Below are positions 35,891 to 43,790 of a DNA stretch of 64,000 nt, piece by piece. The stretch lies in the NCBI GenBank assembly GCA_046299415.1, contig JBKBII010000007.1:1-64000 (forward strand). Direction: 5' to 3'. The translations under genes and the position numbers were made by a program. The stretch's first letter is position 1; each line of letters begins with the position of its first letter. The notes beneath the pieces are model-generated. The model was not told the DNA's origin and searched no databases. It saw nothing but the letters and a program-made list of their open reading frames with translations. This DNA comes from JBKBII01 sp046299415. Its GTDB lineage: Bacteria > Pseudomonadota > Gammaproteobacteria > Ectothiorhodospirales > Ectothiorhodospiraceae.

Positions 35891-36340
35891 GGCTTCCGAT
35901 TCTCCGCTAGCTGAAGTCGCGGGCTGGCGCTCGGCTTCGGCGGCTGCCCTCGAGGTTTGATTGGGAAAACGCTTTGAGAAAAGCTGAGTGAATTGCGAGC
36001 CGGGTGAATCAGTGCGTCACGCGGTGCGCGCGATAACGACTTGTTGCGTCTTGGATGCCATGCTCCGGACGCCTCGCGCCGCAGCGCGCTCGCCGCTCTT
36101 TTCAACGTGTACTCGGACCTGAAAATTCTCGGTCGAGAATGGTTTTGCGATCGACCTGACGCTTGCGGGAAAACGAGGCGTTTGGCTAGGCGTCGGCCGT
36201 TTCGTCCATCGAGGCGGCGGTCGCTTGCGAGCGGCCCCGAATTATCCGCAACGACATCGCGGTCGCAAAATACACACGCTGTCTCGACGCAACAGGCAGG
36301 CCTTCCGGTGGCGAAGTCACTGTGCGATCATTGCGAAATC
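35891..36340. other. Intergenic region, about 450 bp
   Basis: This lies between divergent thiS and tRNA-Gly. No protein of recognisable family is encoded. It should contain promoters for both, but I could not identify convincing paired -35/-10 elements. Confidence 0.45.
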
Positions 36341-36414
36341 GCGGGTGTAGTTCAATGGTAGAACGGCAGCTTCCCAAGCTGCATACGAGGGTTCGATTCC
36401 CTTCACCCGCTCCA
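36341..36414 (+). tRNA. tRNA-Gly (anticodon CCC), CCA encoded
   Basis: The cloverleaf folds cleanly: acceptor GCGGGTG pairs with CACCCGC, anticodon stem GCAGC/GCTGC encloses the loop TTCCCAA, giving anticodon CCC, and the T-arm is AGGG-TTCGATT-CCCT. The CCA end is genome-encoded at 36412-36414. It reads GGG codons. Confidence 0.97.
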
Positions 36415-36431
36415 GATTCCAGATTCCAGAT
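36411..36431 (+). repeat. Three perfect 7-bp repeats beginning at the tRNA-Gly 3' end
   Basis: TCCAGAT occurs three times in a row directly from the discriminator and CCA of the tRNA. This could be replication slippage or a trace of recombination at the tRNA end. No integrase gene or distant copy of the tRNA end was found in the window. Confidence 0.8.
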
Positions 36432-37119
36432 GCGGCCCGACAAACCTCATGGCTCTATGGGGCCGCTCGCTCGCGCGCGACTCTGCCGCAAAGTACAGCG
36501 GCCACGCGTCGGGCCGGGCCCAGGAAGCGCGACGCCAAGCCGGCATCGGGCCGGGCAGAACTAGTAATTTCTTACGCAACCACGCCGCAAGAATCACGCC
36601 TTCGCGCTCGAAACACGCGGTCGGCAATAGCGTCAGCGGGTTCAACTGCGTGCAGCACGGAACAGCCGCCAAGGGCGAGTGCGGAGACAGGCTGTTTTCT
36701 GGGTACTTGTGAGCACCGCGGCGGCCAGACGATTCGTCAGTGTCACATCGACGCCGGTAGGTACGACTGCGAGATTGACTCGATCGACGCTGGGTACGCT
36801 GCATCAATACTTCACCGAAAAAGCCAGAGTCCAGCCTGTACCGGCTTTACGCACGCGCTTGGTGCGTCGTCTTGATCTCGCCGAATCCTCAACAAAGCCC
36901 ACGGCCGGCATTCGGCGTCGCCACTCGAATTATCGACCAATCGACGCGACCTGGCGCGTGGCCATCGGCCGAGTTCGGCAAGACGGGTTCGGTACGAACG
37001 GGGGCACAGAGGCATCATGCGCCCCCTATAAACCGAAGTGAGACTTTGTTGCGTCTGGTCTCTGGAATTTCACCCGCGCGAATGTTACGAAAGCAATACA
37101 TCCGCCGGAGTCTCCGAGA
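36432..37119. other. Intergenic region, about 690 bp
   Basis: This lies between tRNA-Gly and the Irr-like gene. Open frames give low-complexity basic products with no recognisable motif. A ribosome site for the next gene (GGAG, 9 bases before ATG) is at the right end. No IS, tRNA or hairpin-plus-T signal was recognised. Confidence 0.45.
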
Positions 37120-37812
37120 ATGTGCGCAACCCAATCACGCCCGACAGTACTCTCGACCGCACCTCAGGCCACGGTTTCGGCAACAGGTGGGGCATCTGAT
37201 TCAAGCGTGAATTTTTCGACGCTTGATACCGCGACCGCACGTGCTCGACTGCGAGCCGCGGGCATCACGGGCACGCAGCCTCGAATCGCGATTGCACGAG
37301 TACTTCTCGGTAACAACGCGCACGTCAACGCTGAAGACGTCCAGGCGCGACTGGCCACCTGCGACATCAAAGTGGCGCGCGCGACGATCTACAATACGCT
37401 TCGCCTGTTGACCGAGCACGGCCTGCTCCGAGAGGTCGTGGTGGAACCCCAACGCCGATTCTTCGACACCAATCTGGCGCCGCACCATCACATCTTCAAC
37501 GCCGACACAGGCGAGCTCTTCGACATTCCGCTTCAACGACTATGCACCGCATCAGCCGACAACTCACAGCGCGACACACATGCGAATCAACCGGCGCGGC
37601 CAGATAAGGCCATCACCGCGGTCACATCTCTGCAACAACCGCATGCGATCGCGCAGGTCGAGAAGCTGACGTCGACGCAACGGCAATCGAGTCCTGCAAC
37701 GCAGATCGAGGCCCTTTCCGACCGGCTGGATTTGGACATCCCGCTCGAAATCGTGGGCATTGACGTCGTTATTCGCGTACGCCGCGCAAGACAACAAGTG
37801 GCTCACGACTGA
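37120..37812 (+). CDS. Fur-superfamily regulator, Irr-like, with a C-terminal domain insertion
   Basis: A winged-helix metalloregulator. The DNA-binding part has TQPRIAIARVLL, ARATIYNTLRLLTEHGLLREV and the Irr-style FFDTNLAPHHHIFNADTGELFDIP, whose HHH (about 122-124) is the likely metal or haem site. In Irr/Fur proteins the next strand follows closely (IDVVIRVRR), but here about 60 Gln-, Thr- and Ala-rich residues (about 139-200) separate them. No Cys-Pro haem regulatory motif or CxxC zinc site is present. Irr relatives control iron and haem genes. The target here is unknown; hemCD is 9 kb away. Start at ATG 37120. Confidence 0.82.
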   Translation: MCATQSRPTVLSTAPQATVSATGGASDSSVNFSTLDTATARARLRAAGITGTQPRIAIARVLLGNNAHVNAEDVQARLATCDIKVARATIYNTLRLLTEHGLLREVVVEPQRRFFDTNLAPHHHIFNADTGELFDIPLQRLCTASADNSQRDTHANQPARPDKAITAVTSLQQPHAIAQVEKLTSTQRQSSPATQIEALSDRLDLDIPLEIVGIDVVIRVRRARQQVAHD

Positions 37813-37813
37813 C

Positions 37814-37842
37814 TGGTCAGCACATTTCTAGGCGCGTATACT
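37814..37842 (+). promoter_or_regulatory. Candidate sigma-70 promoter of tRNA-Thr
   Basis: TGGTCA at 37814-37819 (four of six matches to TTGACA) and TATACT at 37837-37842 (five of six matches to TATAAT) are separated by 17 bp. The expected start lies a few bases before the tRNA 5' end. Confidence 0.65.
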
Positions 37843-37853
37843 ATCGCGCCCGC

Positions 37854-37929
37854 GCCGACGTAGCTCAGCTGGTAGAGCAATCGATTCGTAATCGATAGGT
37901 CCGCAGTTCGATTCTGCGCGTCGGCACCA
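37854..37929 (+). tRNA. tRNA-Thr (anticodon CGU), CCA encoded
   Basis: Acceptor GCCGACG pairs with CGTCGGC, the D-arm is GCTC-AGCTGGTA-GAGC, the anticodon stem ATCGA/TCGAT encloses TTCGTAA giving CGT, and the T-arm is GCAG-TTCGATT-CTGC. The discriminator A and CCA are encoded. A short T-run follows at 37930-37935. It reads ACG codons. Confidence 0.97.
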
Positions 37930-37989
37930 TTTTTATCCTCTCTCGTCGCGGCCACACGCGACGGGGGTTGTCGCCCTCGAGAAGCCATC

Positions 37990-38226
37990 ATGTCCAGAGT
38001 GTGTCAAGTCACCGGCAAGCGTCCGGCCACGGGAAACAATGTTTCCCACGCGAACAACAAGACGCGGCGCCGGTTTTTGCCGAACCTGCATCACCATCGT
38101 TTTTGGGTGGACAGCGAAAATCGCTACGTGCGCCTGAGACTTTCAGCCAAGGGCATGCGCGAGATCGACAAACGCGGCATCGACGCCGTGCTGAGCGATT
38201 TGCGTGCACGTGGCGAAAAGGTCTGA
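37990..38226 (+). CDS. rpmB: 50S ribosomal protein L28
   Basis: 78-residue large-subunit protein. The sequence SRVCQVTGKRPATGNNVSHA followed by NKTRRRFLPNL and LRLSAKGMREIDKRG is diagnostic of proteobacterial L28. It is the first gene of the usual rpmB-rpmG pair, with 123 bp between them, and lies 60 bp after tRNA-Thr. Confidence 0.98.
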   Translation: MSRVCQVTGKRPATGNNVSHANNKTRRRFLPNLHHHRFWVDSENRYVRLRLSAKGMREIDKRGIDAVLSDLRARGEKV

Positions 38227-38349
38227 TCCCAGCACCTTTTTCGATCGATCAACAAGTCCAACAGGTTTCAGGACGGCGCTGTCGGCGTCACGATTGGAAC
38301 ACTGTCGACCGCAGCGACGGCAGCAGACAAAACTTAAGGAGCAATCGCG

Positions 38350-38517
38350 ATGGCCAAGGGTGTACGCGACAAAATTCGGCTGGTGTCCAGTGCCGGCACT
38401 GGACATTTCTACACAACGACTAAAAACAAGCGGAACACACCGGAGAAAATGGAAATCCGGAAGTTCGATCCGGTTGTGCGTCAACACGTGAAGTACAAAG
38501 AAGCGAAGATCAAATAA
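38350..38517 (+). CDS. rpmG: 50S ribosomal protein L33
   Basis: 55-residue large-subunit protein beginning MAKGVRDKIRLVSSAGTGHF and ending HVKYKEAKIK, with TTTKNKRNTPEKMEIRKFDP in between. AAGGAG precedes the ATG at 38350. It lacks the Cys pairs of zinc-binding L33, so it is the zinc-free form. Confidence 0.98.
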   Translation: MAKGVRDKIRLVSSAGTGHFYTTTKNKRNTPEKMEIRKFDPVVRQHVKYKEAKIK

Positions 38518-38700
38518 TCGTTTCATCCGGTTGTTCGTCGGATCTCCTCAGATCCAGTAGCGCTTACTCTTTGAAGCGGCGTTGGGTGAGGGGATCCGGT
38601 ACGAGGCGCTTCGTCAATTGATCCTGCGACAACGACGTCCGGACCATGCGCGCCCCGTACTCGACGATCATCGGCTTCCCGGTCAACTGCAAACCGCAGC

Positions 38701-38731
38701 CAAGAGACCCGCCCCTGTGGCGGGTCTCTTG
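38701..38731. terminator. Strong 13-bp hairpin between convergent rpmG and small gene
   Basis: CAAGAGACCCGCC (38701-38713) is perfectly complementary to GGCGGGTCTCTTG (38719-38731), with a 5-base loop. It lies just past the stop of the convergent minus-strand gene and about 180 bp after rpmG. There is no long T-tract on either side, so termination may be factor-assisted, but the stem is the most stable in this part of the window. Confidence 0.6.
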
Positions 38732-38755
38732 CGATGGCCCTTACCGCTTCGGTTG

Positions 38756-38971
38756 TCACGGCGACTTTCGATCCGCCTCACGCGACAACACTTCAGTATC
38801 GATCCAGGCTTGGATGACCTTGCGCAAACGCGACGCAGTACCCGGATCAAGATCAAGCGTCATGTACCGTCCACCATCACGTATGATCAAACGCAGCAGG
38901 GGCACCCCGCTCTCGTGGAACACATGCCTCACCTCGATTTGTTGCCCGTACGGTAGATCCAAAGCATCCAT
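38756..38971 (-). CDS. Small conserved-looking protein, 71 residues, function unknown
   Basis: The ATG at 38971 has GGAGA six bases upstream. The product opens MDALDLPYGQQIEVRHV and has RLIIRDGGRYMTLDLDP and a C-terminal helix. It resembles a family of short uncharacterised gammaproteobacterial proteins by eye (from memory, not searched). There is no signal peptide or membrane segment. It looks like a compact alpha/beta fold. The gene is divergent from the EAL-HDOD gene with 126 bp between starts. Longer upstream frames add unconserved sequence without a ribosome site. Confidence 0.6.
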   Translation of the reverse strand: MDALDLPYGQQIEVRHVFHESGVPLLRLIIRDGGRYMTLDLDPGTASRLRKVIQAWIDTEVLSREADRKSP

Positions 38972-39097
38972 GACATGTCTCCATCGACTTCGTGCTACGT
39001 TAAAACCGGCGCACATATTCGCAGAAGGCGCCTCGACGCATAAGCGCGGTGATGTCAGCCTGAACGCAATTAGCGTCATCGCTATGGAGAGCGCGAA

Positions 39098-40318
39098 GTG
39101 AGTTTCGGGCGGTGTTTTGTCGGGCGACAACCGATTTTCAACCGCCAGCGGCAAGTCGTGGCGTTTGAACTGCTGTTCCGCAGTGCGCCGGACGCAGAAG
39201 CTGCCGGCGTCGTTGATGGCACGGCCGCGACTCGCGATCTCCTGCGCAGCGCCTTCGTCGATATTGGCATCGACAGACTCGTCGGACCTCATCGAGCGTT
39301 CGTAAATCTCACGCGTGACCTGCTCGACGCGGAATTTCTACAACGTTTACCAAAAGAGTCCGTGGTCCTGGAGATCCTCGAGGACATCGAGCTCGACGCC
39401 GACCTCATCGATGTGATTCGAGGCCTCAAAGCCAACGGCTACGTCATCGCGCTCGATGACTACGTCTTCGATAAAGCACATCATGACGCTTTAGTGCTAG
39501 CCGATATTGTCAAGGTCGATATCCTCGCTCTGAGCGATCGCGAGCTCGAACAACAGGTCTCGGAACTCAAGCGCTATCGCGCGACCCTGCTGGCCGAGAA
39601 AATCGAAAACGAAGAGGCGTTCCAGCGTTGTGTTGCCCTGGGCTTTCAGTATTTTCAGGGCTATTACTTTTCTCGGCCGCAAATCGTCGAAGGCGCTCGA
39701 CTATTGAAAGAATTCGGCTCGTTCGCTGCGCTCGTCGCCCTGTTGCAAGACGAAAGCTCGACCGTCGATGAGATTCTTGATGCTGTACGCCAAGATGCCC
39801 AGCTGGCGACTGAGGTTTTGCGCGTCTCGAATACGCCTGCATTTCACCGTGGCCGCGAAGCAGTGGATTCACTTCGTCAGGCATTGGTCACACTAGGTCG
39901 CGCGTCTCTGACCCGAATGGTTTTGCTGCTCAAAGCAGGCAAAGGGGTCGATCCAGAGATTCTGGGTGCCACGCTCATCCGCGCGCGCTTCGTCGAACTC
40001 TACGCAGAGCCAGCCGGCCATTCGGACACGTCTGATCGTTTTTTCGTCACGGGCCTGCTAAGCCAATCGGAGCGCCTTTTTGGCGTAAGCGTCGAACAGA
40101 TTTTGAAGCACGTGCGCGTAAAGCCCGACCTCGTTCTCGCGCTCCTCGAGGAGAAGGGACCAATCGGAGAAGCCTTGGCGTTGGCGCGGGTCTTTGAGCA
40201 GCCCGACACCGTACCACCCTACGACGACGTCCCCATTCCCGTTCTGGAACGTCTGTATCTTGAAGCGGTTCGCTGGAGCGAAGAAACGCTTAACGCCCTT
40301 TACAAGGACCGAATGTGA
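39098..40318 (+). CDS. EAL-HDOD signalling protein (YuxH-like, degenerate EAL)
   Basis: A 406-residue protein with an N-terminal EAL-like domain (about 5-210) and a C-terminal HDOD domain (about 205-400). The EAL motif is replaced by ELL (VAFELLFRS) and several metal-binding acidic residues are missing, so it is unlikely to hydrolyse cyclic-di-GMP and may bind it or act as an adaptor. The segment FQYFQGYYFSRPQIV marks the domain boundary typical of this family. The GTG start at 39098 follows GGAG. Related proteins (for example CdgJ of Vibrio) influence motility and c-di-GMP levels; the role here is unknown. Confidence 0.87.
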   Translation: MSFGRCFVGRQPIFNRQRQVVAFELLFRSAPDAEAAGVVDGTAATRDLLRSAFVDIGIDRLVGPHRAFVNLTRDLLDAEFLQRLPKESVVLEILEDIELDADLIDVIRGLKANGYVIALDDYVFDKAHHDALVLADIVKVDILALSDRELEQQVSELKRYRATLLAEKIENEEAFQRCVALGFQYFQGYYFSRPQIVEGARLLKEFGSFAALVALLQDESSTVDEILDAVRQDAQLATEVLRVSNTPAFHRGREAVDSLRQALVTLGRASLTRMVLLLKAGKGVDPEILGATLIRARFVELYAEPAGHSDTSDRFFVTGLLSQSERLFGVSVEQILKHVRVKPDLVLALLEEKGPIGEALALARVFEQPDTVPPYDDVPIPVLERLYLEAVRWSEETLNALYKDRM

Positions 40319-40714
40319 CAGACCCTCGAGCGGCGTGTCGAGGCACTCGGATACTGCAATCAACAACGTACTCGAGAGCCTGCCCTTCGAATCAGAGCGC
40401 CTTCTGAGAACACCATGCCCTTCCCCGCGCTCATGCGCTCTCTCAGAGCCTGGACTAGACGGCCAGAGCCTAGCTCGCACGTCTCGTTGATCTCCAGCAC
40501 ACCGGATACTTGGCCGGACCTTCAATTTAAAAGCTCGAGAAACGACTGCACACAGATCAACGCTAACCGACGTCATGAACAGAGCCATTGCGCGTTAACC
40601 CCCGGTGCCACTTGAGTCAAGGCAACACGAGCGTGGTGGAATGCGCTTTGGCAATGCCCACGCAAAAAGCGACCGACATCACATCGTTTACGGGGTCCCT
40701 GGTGCGTTCGGGTA
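40319..40714. other. Intergenic region, about 400 bp
   Basis: This lies between EAL-HDOD and the chorismatase gene. A short inverted repeat, CCTCGA-N8-TCGAGG, sits just after the EAL-HDOD stop but lacks a T-run. Remaining frames look noncoding. Confidence 0.45.
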
Positions 40715-42127
40715 ATGCAGGTTTTAATTGCGGCAACGATGAGCCTACAGCCCGATCAACTGACGCAAAAAGATTCACAGGACGGCACGACACCGGCTCC
40801 CCCGCGGCGTGTTCTCTCCGTATCGATCGGATGCGCCCCCTTGAGTGCGATTAAGCGCCGCGGAGCTTTCGATGCTCGATGGTGGCCGGACTCATCGATC
40901 GAGTCGAATCAAGGGGATCACTCATGGCATTTGTCCACGCTCGACGTCCATTCGGGCACCTATTTCGAAGGTCTGTCCGCCGTCGGCTATGGCTTTGTCA
41001 GCGGGATGTCGAGCGTAGGCTCGAGCGAGGCAAGTCCAGCGAAGGCCCCATACGAACGGAACACACCGATAACGGCTCCACCAGCCGTGGTGCCCGGAAC
41101 AACGCAGCCTCAAGGCTGCAAACTATCCGTTCATAGCGACGGTGGCGGCCTCGTCATCCTGCATCTCGAAGTCGACGACGATGATCCCGAGCTGGCGGCG
41201 TATTCTGCATACTGCCACCTGATTGACGCCGGCAAACGGCTCGGCGCGCCCTACTTCCTGCGGATCTGGCAATTCTTCGATCGTATTCATGACCGCGCGA
41301 CCCGCCACCTGAATGACGATCTGAATCGGCCACGCGGGTGTGATTCGCTCGCGGTAGACGACGAAGCCGTGGCGGCGACTGAGCATCGTCGACTGAGCGA
41401 CGACACGTCTCTAGACCGGTATCAAGCCTTTTGCGTCGGTCGCGCCCGCGCGTTGAACGAAGCTGGTCTACCTGCGGGCGAGATGCCCGCCGCGACGGCC
41501 ATCGGTCGACCGTCGGGGCGACCCCCTCGCGACCTGACGATCACCGCTGTGATGGCCAAACGACCGGGCACCTGTGTCGAGAATCCACGGCAGACACCCG
41601 CGCACCGTTACCCCAAACTCTACGGCCCGCAGGCGCCAGCGTTCGCTCGTGCGACCCTTGTCGACGGGACAATCCTCGCGGAGTCATTAACGACGAAGGT
41701 CTTAGAAACAGGAGATCGCACGCGGCCGTTCGGACTTTTGTTCATCTCCGGCACCGCTGCAATCGTTGGACACGAAAGCATGCATACCGCCGACGTACTC
41801 GCCCAGCTCGACGAAACGCTGACAAACATCGAGGCGTTGGTGGCCCGAGCCAGCGCGATGACTGAGCAAACACAGTCCCGCACAACCACCAACCCACAGG
41901 CATCAAGCGGCTGTCACGCGTTCGACTGCCATCACCTGCGCGTGTATCTGCGCAACCCGGCGCACCGGGAAATCGTTCTCCGTCGCCTCGATGAACGTCT
42001 CGGCGTTCTGGCGCCGACAAGTTGGGGGAATTCGATTTGGATTGACTGCGTGCACGGTGAGATCTGTCGCGAGGAGCTACTGGTCGAAATCGAGGCGTTG
42101 TTCGCTCGCAAATCTATCGGCGCCTAA
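40715..42127 (+). CDS. Chorismatase of the FkbO/Hyg5/XanB2 family
   Basis: Converts chorismate to hydroxybenzoate or dihydroxy-cyclohexadiene carboxylate; XanB2-type members make 3- and 4-hydroxybenzoate. Family motifs are YQAFCVGRARAL, PAATAIG, VENPRQTPAHRYPKLYGPQA, LLFISGTAAIVGHES and CREELLVEIEA near the C-terminus. The Cys in the last motif (about 451) lies seven residues before a conserved Glu, as I recall for Hyg5 and not FkbO, so a hydroxybenzoate-forming type is more likely. The 470 residues exceed the usual 330-350, with Ser/Pro-rich and Asp/Arg-rich extra segments near 100-135 and 205-235. ATG at 40739 is an alternative start. mutM follows after 2 bp. Confidence 0.85.
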   Translation: MQVLIAATMSLQPDQLTQKDSQDGTTPAPPRRVLSVSIGCAPLSAIKRRGAFDARWWPDSSIESNQGDHSWHLSTLDVHSGTYFEGLSAVGYGFVSGMSSVGSSEASPAKAPYERNTPITAPPAVVPGTTQPQGCKLSVHSDGGGLVILHLEVDDDDPELAAYSAYCHLIDAGKRLGAPYFLRIWQFFDRIHDRATRHLNDDLNRPRGCDSLAVDDEAVAATEHRRLSDDTSLDRYQAFCVGRARALNEAGLPAGEMPAATAIGRPSGRPPRDLTITAVMAKRPGTCVENPRQTPAHRYPKLYGPQAPAFARATLVDGTILAESLTTKVLETGDRTRPFGLLFISGTAAIVGHESMHTADVLAQLDETLTNIEALVARASAMTEQTQSRTTTNPQASSGCHAFDCHHLRVYLRNPAHREIVLRRLDERLGVLAPTSWGNSIWIDCVHGEICREELLVEIEALFARKSIGA

Positions 42128-42129
42128 CC

Positions 42130-43185
42130 ATGCCTGAACTCCCTGAAGTCGAAACCACTCGGCGCGGCATTGCGCACAGCATCATCGGGCGGCGTGTCGA
42201 GCGATTCGAGGTCCGTGATTCGCGATTGCGTCAGCCGATTCCTCCAACGCTCGCTGACACACTCGCAGGCCTGTACATCACCGACGTTGGGCGACGTTCG
42301 AAATACCTCTGGCTGACGTTTGACGACCGGGCGCTTGCAGGCAACGGTGCCGATACGGAGGTGCGTACTCGAACGTCGGAGTCGGACCAGCACCGAAACG
42401 AAGCTGCGATTCTGATTCACCTCGGCATGTCCGGCAGCCTGCGGCTGTGTTCGCACGCAACGCCGTTACGACGCCACGACCACTGGCGGCTTCACCTCGC
42501 AGCCGGATCATCAAGCGCGAGCATCGATCAATCGCCTCAGCGCTTCAGCACACTTGAGTTGCGCTATCACGATCCACGCCGTTTTGGATTGTGCCTGCCG
42601 CTCGTTTCCCGCGACTCAGCGGTCCATGAACGCCTCGCAACGTCAGTCGACACCACGCCGATCGACTTGGAGCGCGCTGAGAACAACGGGAGCGACGAAT
42701 TCGAAGAAGCGGCAATGGGCCGAGAACCCAACGACTGGAGCCACCCTCTGTGGCAGTCACTGGGCCCCGAGCCCTTCGATCGAAGGTTCAGCGGCGACTA
42801 CCTTTTCTCGCTGACACGCGGCCGCAGAGCCGCAATCAAAGCCTTCATCATGGACGCAAAACACGTTGTCGGGGTTGGCAACATTTATGCGACCGAGGCG
42901 CTATTCCGCGCCGGGATCAGACCGGGTCGCGCCGCTGGCCGAGTCACTCGACAAGAATGCGAAAGACTCGTCACGACCATTCGAGAGGTACTTCGCCATG
43001 CCATCACGCGCGGAGGCACGACGCTACGAGATTTCACACACGAAGACGGTAGCCACGGCTATTTTTCTCATGAGCTCTACGTCTACGGCCGCGGTGGCGA
43101 GCCCTGCCGGCAGTGTGGTGCCGTCATCAAACGCCGCATTATTGGCCAACGCATGAGCGCCTTTTGCCCCCAATGTCAGCGGTAG
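42130..43185 (+). CDS. mutM: Formamidopyrimidine-DNA glycosylase MutM (Fpg), enlarged
   Basis: Removes 8-oxoguanine and formamidopyrimidines by base excision. Catalytic Pro2 and Glu3 are present (MPELPEVETTRRG), as are the helix-two-turn-helix region KHVVGVGNIYATEALFRAGI and a C-terminal zinc finger CRQCG...CPQC. The typical length is about 270; this is 351 because three polar segments are inserted (about residues 72-90, 126-140 and 165-205). All core motifs are intact, so activity is expected. The gene starts 2 bp after the chorismatase stop, so the two are co-transcribed. Confidence 0.95.
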   Translation: MPELPEVETTRRGIAHSIIGRRVERFEVRDSRLRQPIPPTLADTLAGLYITDVGRRSKYLWLTFDDRALAGNGADTEVRTRTSESDQHRNEAAILIHLGMSGSLRLCSHATPLRRHDHWRLHLAAGSSSASIDQSPQRFSTLELRYHDPRRFGLCLPLVSRDSAVHERLATSVDTTPIDLERAENNGSDEFEEAAMGREPNDWSHPLWQSLGPEPFDRRFSGDYLFSLTRGRRAAIKAFIMDAKHVVGVGNIYATEALFRAGIRPGRAAGRVTRQECERLVTTIREVLRHAITRGGTTLRDFTHEDGSHGYFSHELYVYGRGGEPCRQCGAVIKRRIIGQRMSAFCPQCQR

Positions 43186-43790
43186 CATTACGCCAGACCC
43201 AGATCGCGCCGGCGCGTGGAACGGTTGTGTCCCCGCAGCCCAGCCCAAGAGCCGTCGATGCCCACGCTCTGCGCGCCCTCTGTTCCAGCCCGCATTAGGC
43301 CCGTGAATGCGGCCACTGCGTGCCCGTGCGGCGAGATTCCGCGGTAGCACAGCAAATCCCTCGACTCATCTCTGGACTCATCCCCGAACGGCCGATTGCG
43401 CTAGGACCTTTGCCAACCTAAAGCCCTGCGGGTCATGGCGACCACGGGGCTCGATCACTCTCACGACGTACGCCAAAGAACCTCACATGATCACAAGCGG
43501 GACCGTTTCCTGCGCCGCTTGAATCGTCTCACTCGACTCCTGAGCAGCGCGCGCTCAACACTCGACGACATCGGCCACGATGACTTAGTCGCAGCGTCGA
43601 TTGTCCAGAGTGCCGTCGAGTGACATGTTATTTCGACGCCCTTGACGGGTCCGTCGCGTCAAAAAATGCGTGCCGCAATGATGGCGCTCAAGCCTCAGAG
43701 GCATCGAAGCAGACCCTCCCCGGCGCGATGCCTGAGATCGTTCATCTGACCAAGTTCGCGCCGACCTGCTGTCGCAATCTGCAATCCAAT
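43186..43790. other. Intergenic region, about 600 bp, with a doubtful 62-residue frame
   Basis: This lies between convergent mutM and the HisKA-REC-GGDEF gene. A plus-strand frame at 43435-43623 would encode a helical, Arg- and Leu-rich peptide (RDRFLRRLNRLTRLLSSARS) but lacks a clear ribosome site. Nothing else is recognisable. Confidence 0.4.

Noticed and set aside
36341..37119. Genomic island inserted at tRNA-Gly
   Set aside because: There is no integrase, no second copy of the tRNA 3' end, and core genes resume within 700 bp.
43435..43623. A 62-residue helical plus-strand frame after mutM
   Set aside because: Codon use is not implausible, but there is no clear ribosome site and no family. 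It is mentioned in the intergenic entry and not called as a gene.
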